From Pelotomaculum_B sp041645005 (GTDB taxonomy: Bacteria > Bacillota > Desulfotomaculia > Desulfotomaculales > Pelotomaculaceae), in the NCBI GenBank assembly GCA_041645005.1, contig JBAZQW010000001.1, positions 59,532 to 123,531 on the forward strand: a stretch of DNA of 64,000 nucleotides, written 5' to 3'. Below, piece by piece: positions 49,608-57,686 of this stretch (position 1 is the first letter of the stretch; every line of letters starts with the position of its first letter). Below the pieces are notes generated by a model. That model made no database searches, was not told where the DNA came from, and saw only the letters and a list, made by a program, of their open reading frames with translations. Position numbers and translations under genes: made by a program.

Positions 49608-50484
49608 GTGATTTTCTCCGGGCGTATTCCTCCGCCACGTTGACCGCCGCGCAGGTAATAATATCCAGGTTGCCTGAATACCTAGGTAGATAGTCGCCTA
49701 AGCCGACGACTTCAACCATAGTAGTGACGCGGTCGCTCTCCGCGACCGGGCCCAGCACGACCTTATATCCGGGCACGTATTTTTGGATCCTGAGGGCCAT
49801 CGCCGCAACTTCGCGGCTGATCCTGGCCATGTCAGGTTCCGCGATTTTCGCATAGATCGTATTGTGCATGAGAATAGGCGGTTCGGCCGGATTAAGATTG
49901 ATGATCGCTTTTGCCCTGGGCACGCCGGTGAGAGCAAGGATAGCATCTTTGGTGGTCTGTGTGTACTCGTCAATATTGCAGCGGGTGCCGGGCCCGGCAG
50001 ACCTTGAGGCAATGCTTGCCACCACCTCAACATATTCGGTCTCCGGCTGCGCGGCTAAAATAGCCGCGATGATCGGAATGACCGCCTGTCCGCCGCAGGT
50101 GATCAGGTTGACATTGTCGTATTTTAAACACTCGTCAAGATTTAGCACTGGCACGCACATCTTCCCCACCTGGGACGGTGTCAGGTCGATAGTAAATTTG
50201 CCCAGCTTTTTCAAGATCGGGGCGTTGTGGAGATGCACCTTGGCTGAAGTCGCGTCAAAAGCGAGCTCACAGCAGCCGGGATCCCGCTGGATCGCATCGA
50301 TTGAATCAAGCGACGTCCTGACCCCTAACGACCGGGCCAGCTTGATCCCTTCCGAATCGGGGTTCCGGCCGGCAAAGAGACCGCACGAAAGGACCGGCGA
50401 CCGCTGGACCTTTAATAATAAATCCGTGCCGATGTTGCCGGTGCCGATAATAGCAACTTTAACTTTATTCATAGGTTTAGACAT
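49600..50484 (-). CDS. dmpF: Acetaldehyde dehydrogenase, acylating (DmpF/MhpF family)
   Basis: 294 residues (ATG 50472 is an alternative start). NAD site AIIGTGNIGTDLLLK, catalytic Cys130 in ITCGGQAVIPI, and NPAEPPILMHNTIY near the C-terminus. It interconverts acetyl-CoA and acetaldehyde with NADH. In the forward synthetic sense it would feed acetaldehyde to the aldolase next door. Overlap of 8 bases on both sides. Its presence in an rfb locus is unusual. Confidence 0.93.
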   Translation of the reverse strand: MSKPMNKVKVAIIGTGNIGTDLLLKVQRSPVLSCGLFAGRNPDSEGIKLARSLGVRTSLDSIDAIQRDPGCCELAFDATSAKVHLHNAPILKKLGKFTIDLTPSQVGKMCVPVLNLDECLKYDNVNLITCGGQAVIPIIAAILAAQPETEYVEVVASIASRSAGPGTRCNIDEYTQTTKDAILALTGVPRAKAIINLNPAEPPILMHNTIYAKIAEPDMARISREVAAMALRIQKYVPGYKVVLGPVAESDRVTTMVEVVGLGDYLPRYSGNLDIITCAAVNVAEEYARRKSHE

Positions 50485-51241
50485 CTATCGTCAGCCCGTC
50501 CTTGGCCGTTACCGAGTTTCTAAAAATTGAGCGCGCCTTTTTCCCGGCCGTTATCCGCTCGGACAGAGTGGTATAAATAGCGGCGTCAAAGTGGGCCAGT
50601 GCTAATTTCTTTGCGCCGGAAACGGCGGCTATCCGGGCGGCCGACTTCGGATCGAGGTGCGGCCATTGGGAAAGCCTGTTCCCGTTCTTAAAAGCGCATT
50701 CCGATATGACCAGGTCGGCGCCTGCCGCCAGTTTATAGGCGTTCTTACACTCGCCGGTATCGGCAATATAAGCGATGATCTTCCCGCCAAAATTTAACCG
50801 GAACCCGTAACAACTCGAAACGTGATCGAGTTTCAGGGCCGCTTCAAGGAATGGGCATAATCGGCGCGAACCGAGCTCCCTGACCTTAACCTTGGTCTTC
50901 AGGTCTTTCAACGCCAGGGTGAACGGCTGCCGCACCAGCTGGGACAGTATCCGTTTTGTCCCTTTTTGGCCGACGATAGTCAGCCCTTGCTTAAAGCGGA
51001 ACTTGGCCATGGTATGAAGGCCGATAAGATGATCAAGATGAAAATGACTTAAGAAAAGATAGATCGGCTTCTTCCGGTCTTTGATGTATTGGTCAAGCTT
51101 ATAGAGGCCAGTCCCCGCGTCAAGCACGATATACGCCTCCGGCGCGTCGATCAGCACGCAGATCGTGTTGCCGGTTTTGGTATCATACCAACCGTTCGTT
51201 CCCAAGAATATTACTTTTATTTTCTGCCGGCTATTTTTCAC
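50477..51241 (-). CDS. Metallo-beta-lactamase-fold hydrolase
   Basis: 254 residues. HFHLDHLIG (HxHxDH), VISECAFKNG, ADTGECKNAY and LAHFDA supply the metal ligands of an RNase Z/PhnP-like hydrolase. It starts 11 bases into the rfbH end and runs into dmpF. Its role in sugar synthesis is unclear; it may hydrolyse a phosphoester, thioester or lactone intermediate. I cannot narrow it further. Confidence 0.88.
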   Translation of the reverse strand: MKNSRQKIKVIFLGTNGWYDTKTGNTICVLIDAPEAYIVLDAGTGLYKLDQYIKDRKKPIYLFLSHFHLDHLIGLHTMAKFRFKQGLTIVGQKGTKRILSQLVRQPFTLALKDLKTKVKVRELGSRRLCPFLEAALKLDHVSSCYGFRLNFGGKIIAYIADTGECKNAYKLAAGADLVISECAFKNGNRLSQWPHLDPKSAARIAAVSGAKKLALAHFDAAIYTTLSERITAGKKARSIFRNSVTAKDGLTIDV

Positions 51242-52568
51242 AGATTCCCCTTAGTTGGCTGATCATGTAATCAAGCATACCTTTAGTCATCCCTGGATAG
51301 ACACCGATCCAGAAAGTATTATTCATGATCAGGTCGGTATTCTTTAGCTTGCCGACCACCCGGTAACCCTGGCCGCGTTCCCTCAGTTCATCAAAACACG
51401 GATGCTTGATCATGTTCCCGGCAAAGAGCATCCGGGTCTGGATGCCGTTGATCTCCAAGCGTTTAACGATCTCCCCTCTGGTCAGGCCGGAATTTCCGAT
51501 CACCGTCAACAGGAAGCCAAACCAGCTCGGGTCGGAGTTTTCGGCCGCCTCCGGCAAGATAAAAACATCCGACAGGTCGTCCAATCCCTCGCGAAGCGTT
51601 TGCCAGTTCTTTTTTCTGGCCGCTATGAAACCCGGCAATTTATCCAGCTGGGCGCAGCCAATCGCCGCCTGCAGATCGGTCGCCTTAAGGTTATAGCCAA
51701 AGTGGGAATAAACGTATTTATGGTCGTAACCATGCGGCAGTTCGCCAAACTGTTGGGCAAATCTTCGGCCACAAGTGTTGTCCTCTCCTGACGGGCACCA
51801 GCAATCACGCCCCCAGTCGCGAAGCGAATTAACGATCTTATTCAATAATGGATTGTTGGTGTAAACCGCTCCCCCCTCACCCATGGTGATATGATGCGGC
51901 GGATAAAAACTAGACGTCCCGATATCGCCGAAGGTTCCCGTGTACCCCCATTTGCCGTTTAGTTTATACTTCGAGCCAAGAGAATCGCAGTTATCCTCGA
52001 TCAACCAGAGCCCATGTCTGACGCAAAAGGCTTTAACCGCTTTGAGATCGAAAGGATTGCCCAACGTATGAGCGACCATGACCGCTTTGCTCTTTTTCGA
52101 CAAAGCCCGGGTTAATTGAGAACAATCAAGGTTATAGCTTGGCAAAGTGACATCAACAAAAACAGGCACGGCGCCATATTGGATGATCGGGGAGATCGTC
52201 GTCGGGAAGCCAGCCGCGACCGTGATCACTTCATCCCCTGGTTTGATCCTTCGTTCGCCAAGCTTGGGAGAAGTCAGCGCCATAAAAGCCAGGAGATTGG
52301 CTGACGAGCCGGAATTGACCAGGGAGCAATATCTGATCCCGAGAAATTTGGCCAGCTTGCGCTCGAACTCGTCGGCATAGCGGCCAGCCGTTAGCCAGAA
52401 ATCAAGCGAAGCGTCGATGAGGTTGGCGATCTCCCGGTCATCGAAGACCCGGCCCGCGTACGGGATCCGATCCCCCGGCTTAAATGCTTTTGCCCTGTGC
52501 TTAAATTCATAATGTTCCAACGCCGCTTTGATCGTCTTCTGGCGCAGTTGTTTTTCTTTTTTATCCAT
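51231..52568 (-). CDS. rfbH: CDP-4-keto-6-deoxyglucose 3-dehydrase (E1, RfbH/DdhC)
   Basis: 445 residues. PLP/[2Fe-2S] enzyme that removes the C3 hydroxyl. The usual PLP lysine is replaced by His in FYPPHHITMGEGG (225-226), the hallmark of E1. Cluster cysteines: 194, 256, 258 and 266, with spacing close to the known C-x57-C-x-C-x7-C. It needs an iron-sulphur flavoprotein reductase (E3, DdhD), not seen in this window. Eight-base overlap with rfbG. Confidence 0.96.
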   Translation of the reverse strand: MDKKEKQLRQKTIKAALEHYEFKHRAKAFKPGDRIPYAGRVFDDREIANLIDASLDFWLTAGRYADEFERKLAKFLGIRYCSLVNSGSSANLLAFMALTSPKLGERRIKPGDEVITVAAGFPTTISPIIQYGAVPVFVDVTLPSYNLDCSQLTRALSKKSKAVMVAHTLGNPFDLKAVKAFCVRHGLWLIEDNCDSLGSKYKLNGKWGYTGTFGDIGTSSFYPPHHITMGEGGAVYTNNPLLNKIVNSLRDWGRDCWCPSGEDNTCGRRFAQQFGELPHGYDHKYVYSHFGYNLKATDLQAAIGCAQLDKLPGFIAARKKNWQTLREGLDDLSDVFILPEAAENSDPSWFGFLLTVIGNSGLTRGEIVKRLEINGIQTRMLFAGNMIKHPCFDELRERGQGYRVVGKLKNTDLIMNNTFWIGVYPGMTKGMLDYMISQLRGICEK

Positions 52569-53634
52569 TGGTATATTCCTCTATCTGGCCTAGACAAACC
52601 GCCCGCATCTCTTGACCGGCCTGATAGGCCTTGGTCCAGTCAACGATCTTGGCCAGCCCCAGCTCAAGGTCCCACTTGGGCCGCCATTTTAATTCTCGCT
52701 TGGCTTTACCCGCGTCGAGCATTAAAAATCCGGTCTCATGAGGATGTTTACCTTTATCCAACGCGTAGCTGGCTCGGCCGCCCCAGAGCGAGCAAAGTTC
52801 CTTCGCCAGCCATTCGACCGGTTTAGCGTCTTTTTTCTCCGGCCCGAAGTTCCAGGCGGCGGCATATTTGCCGGGGTGACGATAAAGTTTTTCCGCCAGG
52901 AGTAAATAACCATACAGCGGTTCCAGGACATACTGCCAGGGGCGGACTGCTTTAGGACTACGAATGACCAGTTGCTTCCCCTTCAGGATAGAGCGGACAA
53001 AATCAGGGACTAATCTATCCGCCGCCCAATCCCCCCCGCCGATCACGTTCCCGGCTCTCGCTGTCGCGACATTCATCCCGTACGACCGCCGATAAGCCTG
53101 GGCCACCAGTTCAGAACACGCCTTACTGCTTGAATATGGGTCATGCCCTCCTAAAGGATCAAATTCCTTGTACGCGTTACTCGTTACCTGCCTGCCGGCA
53201 GGCACGGCGCTATTCCCGTTACGATCCGCATACACCTTATCCGTCGTCACGTTAACGACCGCTTTCACGCTGGCACACTGCCGCGCCACCTCGAGCACGT
53301 TTACCGTCCCCATGACATTCGTTGAAAAAGTCTCGACGGGCACTTTATATGACTCCCTGACGATCGGCTGTGCCGCCAGATGGATCACTATCTCCGGCCG
53401 CGCCGCTTTCATCACTCTGGTCAATTTTGCCAGGTCTCTGACGTCACCAGTAATCGACTTGACCAACTGATTGACCCGGCAAAGGTCGAACAAGTTGGGT
53501 TCAGTCGGCGGTTTCAAGGCATAGCCAGTAACCTCTGCCCCCAGCAGGGTCAACCAAAGGGATAGCCAAGCGCCCTTAAAACCGGTATGCCCGGTTATGA
53601 ATATTTCTTTGTTTAGCCAAAAACTCTTCTTCAT
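52561..53634 (-). CDS. rfbG: CDP-glucose 4,6-dehydratase (RfbG/DdhB) with in-frame palindromic insert
   Basis: 357 residues. FITGHTGFKGAWLSLWL, HLAAQPIVRESY, NVTTDKVY, YSSSK (167-171), RAGNVIGGGDWAADRLVPD: clear CDP-glucose 4,6-dehydratase. Between DKVY and DPLGG there are about 15 extra residues (NGNSAVPAGRQVTSN, about 139-153) not expected from relatives; the centre, VPAGRQ, is encoded by the perfect palindrome at 53189-53204. The frame is kept, so the protein may still fold with a surface loop. Confidence 0.95.
   Translation of the reverse strand: MKKSFWLNKEIFITGHTGFKGAWLSLWLTLLGAEVTGYALKPPTEPNLFDLCRVNQLVKSITGDVRDLAKLTRVMKAARPEIVIHLAAQPIVRESYKVPVETFSTNVMGTVNVLEVARQCASVKAVVNVTTDKVYADRNGNSAVPAGRQVTSNAYKEFDPLGGHDPYSSSKACSELVAQAYRRSYGMNVATARAGNVIGGGDWAADRLVPDFVRSILKGKQLVIRSPKAVRPWQYVLEPLYGYLLLAEKLYRHPGKYAAAWNFGPEKKDAKPVEWLAKELCSLWGGRASYALDKGKHPHETGFLMLDAGKAKRELKWRPKWDLELGLAKIVDWTKAYQAGQEMRAVCLGQIEEYTNG
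53189..53204. repeat. Palindromic repeat inserted in rfbG coding sequence
   Basis: TGCCTGCCGGCAGGCA, a perfect 16-base palindrome inside codons 144-149. Such GC-rich palindromes are normally intergenic; here it sits in a loop insertion with no frameshift. Confidence 0.85.
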
Positions 53635-53660
53635 TGTTAGGATTTCGGATTTAGGATTTT

Positions 53661-53688
53661 CCGCCAGAGGCGGATCCGCCTTCGGCGG
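53661..53688. repeat. Twin hairpin repeat in the rfbF-rfbG gap
   Basis: Two linked stems, CCGCC-AGA-GGCGG (53661-53673) and TCCGCC-TTC-GGCGGA (53675-53689), share a GCGGATCCGC centre. It fills the only wide gap (61 bases) in the rfb unit. No T-run. Confidence 0.8.
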
Positions 53689-53695
53689 AAGGATT

Positions 53696-54472
53696 TTACC
53701 CCCACACCTTCCATGGTGCCTGGCCAGTTTGCCACAGATTCTCCAGCATGACCTTCTCCCTCATTGTATCCATCGGATGCCAGAAGCCGGAATGTTTATA
53801 GGCTTGAAGCTGGCCGGCAGCGGACAGTTTTTCCATCGGCTCCTTTTCCAGCGCGGTCTTGTCCGTTCCGATATGATCGATCACTTCCGGCTGAAAAACA
53901 AAAAAACCGCCGCTGATCCAAGAATTTTCACCCTCGGTTTTTTCCTGGAATTTGTCAACCTTGCCGTCCGTATGGATGCTCAAGGAGCCAAAACGACCGG
54001 CTGGCCTGACAGCCGTGACCGTCGCTAGCTTCCTGTGGGCTTGATGAAATTTAAGCAACTCTTTGATATTGATGTCAGAGACACCGTCGCCATAGGTCAG
54101 CATAAAAGGCTCGTTATTGAGGTGGTTCTTGACCCGTTTGAGCCGTCCACCGGTCCCGGTTTCCAGCCCGGTATTGACCAGGGTTACGCGCCAGGGCTCG
54201 GCATGTTGACTATGAGTGGTCATCTTTTGCCCATTACTGAAATCAAAGGTCACATCGGCCTCATGTAGAAAATAATTGGCAAAATATTCCTTGATCTGAT
54301 ACCCCTTATAGCCAAGACAGATCACAAAATCATTGACCCCGTAAAAGGAAAAAAGCTTCATGATGTGCCACAGAATCGGTTTTTCCCCTATTTCGATCAT
54401 CGGTTTCGGCCGAATAACCGATTCTTCCCCTATCCTGGTCCCCAAACCGCCGGCTAAGATCACTGCTTTCAT
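53696..54472 (-). CDS. rfbF: Glucose-1-phosphate cytidylyltransferase (RfbF/DdhA)
   Basis: 258 residues from ATG 54472 with GGAGG seven bases upstream. AVILAGGLGTRIGEESVIRPKPMIEIGEKPILWHIM (N-terminal half), GDGVSDINIKELL with metal Asp, and FVFQPEVIDHI. It makes CDP-glucose from glucose-1-phosphate and CTP, the entry to the 3,6-dideoxy and branched sugar branch. First gene of the unit ending at 44884. Confidence 0.97.
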   Translation of the reverse strand: MKAVILAGGLGTRIGEESVIRPKPMIEIGEKPILWHIMKLFSFYGVNDFVICLGYKGYQIKEYFANYFLHEADVTFDFSNGQKMTTHSQHAEPWRVTLVNTGLETGTGGRLKRVKNHLNNEPFMLTYGDGVSDINIKELLKFHQAHRKLATVTAVRPAGRFGSLSIHTDGKVDKFQEKTEGENSWISGGFFVFQPEVIDHIGTDKTALEKEPMEKLSAAGQLQAYKHSGFWHPMDTMREKVMLENLWQTGQAPWKVWG

Positions 54473-54493
54473 CAAGACACCTCCACTTGTTTA

Positions 54494-54544
54494 ATTATAA
54501 CCTATTTAATTCACCCTTTAAATGTCGATATGCTTTGCTATAAT
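54494..54544. promoter_or_regulatory. Divergent promoter region between rfbF and the GT-C gene
   Basis: Minus-strand TATAAT at 54494-54499 serves rfbF, with a poor -35 (TTTAAA). Plus-strand TATAAT at 54539-54544 stands 10 bases before ATG 54555 of the GT-C gene. Both -35 regions are weak, so an activator may be needed. Confidence 0.5.
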
Positions 54545-54554
54545 GAGATTGGAA

Positions 54555-56033
54555 ATGAAGACAATTAAGTTGGCCCAATTCATCTTGATCATGACCTGCC
54601 TGACCCTCTTTGCCTCTTATTTTTATAAGATCGACTCGGTCCCGTTTGTCCGCCTCGATGACGGAGAACTAATGCAATTATCAGAAACATTCGCCACCCA
54701 CGGCTACTTGGGAAGCGAGATGATGGATACCGGCCATAATGAGCATCTCTACTATCACGTCCACCCTCCCTTTTACTATCTAGTCAACGGCCTGGTCTTT
54801 AAGCTGGCCGGCGTCGGGGTCACTCAATCACGCCTGGTCTCCCTCGTTTCAGCCCTGGCCATCATTCTCCTGACCTTTTTGCTCGCCGGCCAGATGCTCA
54901 AACTCCCTCTTTCCCGCAACAATTTTCTCCTCCTGGCAGCTTTCTTTTTAAGCACTCCGCTCTTCTTCGTCCTGGCCCGCTCCAACCGGCCCGAAATGCT
55001 GACCCTGCTACTCGCTCTCTCGGCCATTCTCACTTACAGTAATTACCAGAAAACCAGGAAAATCATATTTTCAATGTTCAGCGGCCTTTTAGCCGGCCTA
55101 GCCTTGACCACCCAGGCCTACGCCGCGTTCGTCATCCTCTTCCTTGTTTTCTCTCAATATCTTGACCGTCAGAAAAACTGGCGCCTTATCGGACTCTTCC
55201 TCGTCGCGTTCGCCTTGCCGTTAACTATTTACCTGGCCTGGATCTTTCGCGATCTCCCTTCCTTCTATTATCAAACCGTTATTATTAGGCAAGCGGCCGA
55301 TAAATTGAACCTGGTCGCCCTGCTCTCCCGTTACCGCGCGTTCTTCTCGTCGCTTGAGTCCATCGTCACAACGATTTGCTTCTTCGCTTCGGTCACCCTG
55401 GCTTTATTCCTGAAACAAAAGAACCAAGATAGATCGACTGCCCTTTTCCCCGAGCGGCTGTTGCTCGGTATACTTTGTTTTTTAGCGATCTTTCTCCTGA
55501 TCCCCGTCCTCAACAAATATTATTATGTTGTCCTGCTCCCCTTCATCTATCTGTTTTTCGTCTATACTCTCAATAAGTATCGTCACTGGGCCTTCGTCGC
55601 GCTGTTTTGTCTCTACTTTCTGACCAATCTCCTGGGCCTGGCATTCTTCTGGCAAAAGTACCATGATTTCGACTACCCCGCTTATGGCCGCAGAATAATC
55701 GCCCAATTGCCCGCCCCCGGTAGTTTCAGCGTCTTAGCCAGCCCCTCCCTGTATCCGGCCCTCCGCAGTTACCAGTTTTACGCCTTTAACAACGGGTCGA
55801 TCGTCAAGCCGGACCAAACCTATCAGGGCTTCAAGCGCAGAATTGAGCAATTAGGGATCAAATATATCGTCGTCCAGGAATATAACGATAAGTTATACGC
55901 CGGTTTGGCCTACCTCAACCGGTTCCTGAAGAACGATTGCCATTTAATTGCCAAGGTCCAAGACCCCTATTACGGCAGCGAAGGGGTCAAACGGAACAAT
56001 TACATCAAGATCTACTCAGTCGTCATCAGATAA
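54555..56033 (+). CDS. Polytopic GT-C glycosyltransferase (GT39/ArnT-like)
   Basis: 492 residues from ATG 54555; ATGs at 54522 and 54543 are alternatives but overlap the -10 box. About eleven membrane spans. After the first span comes VRLDDGELMQLSETFATHGYLGSEMMDTGHNEHLYYHVHPPFYYLVNGLVF (read from about residue 34), where the acidic residues and HPPFYY match the first periplasmic loop of PMT/ArnT enzymes. These use a polyprenyl-phosphate sugar to glycosylate lipid or protein on the outer face of the membrane. Its end overlaps the convergent radical SAM gene by 18 bases. Confidence 0.85.
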   Translation: MKTIKLAQFILIMTCLTLFASYFYKIDSVPFVRLDDGELMQLSETFATHGYLGSEMMDTGHNEHLYYHVHPPFYYLVNGLVFKLAGVGVTQSRLVSLVSALAIILLTFLLAGQMLKLPLSRNNFLLLAAFFLSTPLFFVLARSNRPEMLTLLLALSAILTYSNYQKTRKIIFSMFSGLLAGLALTTQAYAAFVILFLVFSQYLDRQKNWRLIGLFLVAFALPLTIYLAWIFRDLPSFYYQTVIIRQAADKLNLVALLSRYRAFFSSLESIVTTICFFASVTLALFLKQKNQDRSTALFPERLLLGILCFLAIFLLIPVLNKYYYVVLLPFIYLFFVYTLNKYRHWAFVALFCLYFLTNLLGLAFFWQKYHDFDYPAYGRRIIAQLPAPGSFSVLASPSLYPALRSYQFYAFNNGSIVKPDQTYQGFKRRIEQLGIKYIVVQEYNDKLYAGLAYLNRFLKNDCHLIAKVQDPYYGSEGVKRNNYIKIYSVVIR

Positions 56034-57683
56034 ACGTCCCAAGAGCCCTCTTTTACTGAAACGCGGATCATTCTTTTTCAGGAACGACCAACCTCGCTTG
56101 AACAGTTCATAAGCAAACCCCGGCAAGACCGAAACGAACGGAGCCAGCAGGCTTGAACCCAGCCGGTAGAACCTGGACCCAACGTAAAAGCGCCGGCGGC
56201 ACTCCCGGCAGTAAAGCATCAGGAAAAGGACCTGCCGAGATAGAACGTAAAAATTACGATATTCTATCTCGCGGTGACAATGGGGGCATTCGGCTTTTAG
56301 CTTGACGGTCCCGGCCTCGCCCTCGCTCAAAACATAGCGCGGCGCATAGATTCGATGCCTGACCCTGGTCCGGACCACTTCGAACCAAAGTTTTCCAAAC
56401 TCATTATTGGTCATCTTTTCGCTCATGTTAAATATGTCAAAAATATGATTGGCAATAAAATCGAGCTTGTCCTTGATGATCCCGCGGTCAACCAGCCGTT
56501 GGTAGAGAGCGGTGCCGGGATAAGGGTTAATAAAGCCCAGCTGAATGCCCGCTTCCACATTGTCTTTCCAGTAGCCCAGGGTCTCCTGCGCGGTCGCCCT
56601 CGTCTCCGCCGTGTCGCCAAAGATAAAATTGCCCTGGATACTGATGTCGTTTTTAAGCGTTAATTCCACCGCCCGCTTGATCTGTTCGGGAGAAATGTGT
56701 TTTTTCATGCTCTTCAACACTTGCGGACTGTAACTTTCAAAGCCATAGCTGATCATATAGCAGCCGGCCGCTTTCATTTTAGCCAGCATTTCGTCATCGA
56801 TGCGGTCCACCCGCATCTGGCAGTTCCAGCGGCAGTCCCAGGACAAAATATCGGTAAAAGCCTTGATCTGCTCGCAAAACTCGAGCATTCTCTGGCGGTC
56901 ATTGGAGAACAGCTCATCATAAATACTGATGATGTTAATGCGATAGCGCAGCACATTCAGCCGCAACTCGTCCATGATCGAGTTGAGCGAGCGCTGCCGG
57001 TATTTATTACCCAGCGGATGGAAGCAAAAGGTGCAGATGAACGGGCAGGAGCGGCTACAGATGATCGGATAGGTCCGCGGCTTATCGAACAGGTCGTAGA
57101 AATACTGGTCGCTGGGATGCATGTGGTCCAGGTATTTTTCGAATTCGAACCCGTCAAAATCGGGATAAGGGATGAGATCGATGTTCGGGATCGGGTCCCT
57201 CGGCTTGGTCGTTTTGACCTTGCCCCGCTCGTCCCGATAGATCAAGCCGTCCACTTGGCCCAAGTTCCCGCGTTCGGCCAGACAGGCCACCAGCTCGCTG
57301 ATCGTCTGTTCACCCTCGCCGATCACCCCCTGATCCGGCTTTAAATGGTCGAACATAAGCTCCGGCTCGCTGGAGAGGATCCCCCCACCCAGGATCACCC
57401 CGACCGCCGGATCGGCCTGCCTGACCGCCGAGATCACGGCCTTGATCTGGTTCAAATAGGTCGAAATGCCGCCGGTCAGGACCTGGTCATACTTTTTCCG
57501 ACCAAGAGCCGACCGGACTATATCGTCAATCGGGCCGGCGTAATGGTTGATGTTCAAGACGTCGACTTCATGGCCGTCCTTTTTCAGGACAGACGAAAGA
57601 TAAGCCAGGCCCAGGGGGAACATGTAGCGGTAGTAAATGACATCTCCGACAAACCAGCGCGGACTGACGATCAAGACTTTCAT
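56016..57683 (-). CDS. B12-binding radical SAM protein with zinc-ribbon tail
   Basis: 555 residues. Residues about 1-140 are a cobalamin-binding Rossmann-type domain (MFPLGLAYLSSVLKKDGHEV, VGVILGGGILSSEPE). The radical SAM core has CSRSCPFICTFCFHP: the CxxxCxxC is CPFICTFC. The C-terminal part adds ECPHC and CRECRRR pairs (zinc ribbon) and a hydrophobic helix region. Members methylate unactivated carbons or build C-C bonds on lipids, antibiotics or sugars. With Wzx and a GT2 gene, a glycan or lipid precursor is likely. Confidence 0.9.
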   Translation of the reverse strand: MKVLIVSPRWFVGDVIYYRYMFPLGLAYLSSVLKKDGHEVDVLNINHYAGPIDDIVRSALGRKKYDQVLTGGISTYLNQIKAVISAVRQADPAVGVILGGGILSSEPELMFDHLKPDQGVIGEGEQTISELVACLAERGNLGQVDGLIYRDERGKVKTTKPRDPIPNIDLIPYPDFDGFEFEKYLDHMHPSDQYFYDLFDKPRTYPIICSRSCPFICTFCFHPLGNKYRQRSLNSIMDELRLNVLRYRINIISIYDELFSNDRQRMLEFCEQIKAFTDILSWDCRWNCQMRVDRIDDEMLAKMKAAGCYMISYGFESYSPQVLKSMKKHISPEQIKRAVELTLKNDISIQGNFIFGDTAETRATAQETLGYWKDNVEAGIQLGFINPYPGTALYQRLVDRGIIKDKLDFIANHIFDIFNMSEKMTNNEFGKLWFEVVRTRVRHRIYAPRYVLSEGEAGTVKLKAECPHCHREIEYRNFYVLSRQVLFLMLYCRECRRRFYVGSRFYRLGSSLLAPFVSVLPGFAYELFKRGWSFLKKNDPRFSKRGLLGRLSDDD

Positions 57684-57686
57684 TAA

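Noticed and set aside
48564..50484. Aromatic meta-cleavage catabolism
   Set aside because: The aldolase and dehydrogenase are of the DmpG/DmpF family, but there is no dioxygenase, hydrolase or hydratase gene; they are flanked by rfb and ThDP-enzyme genes.
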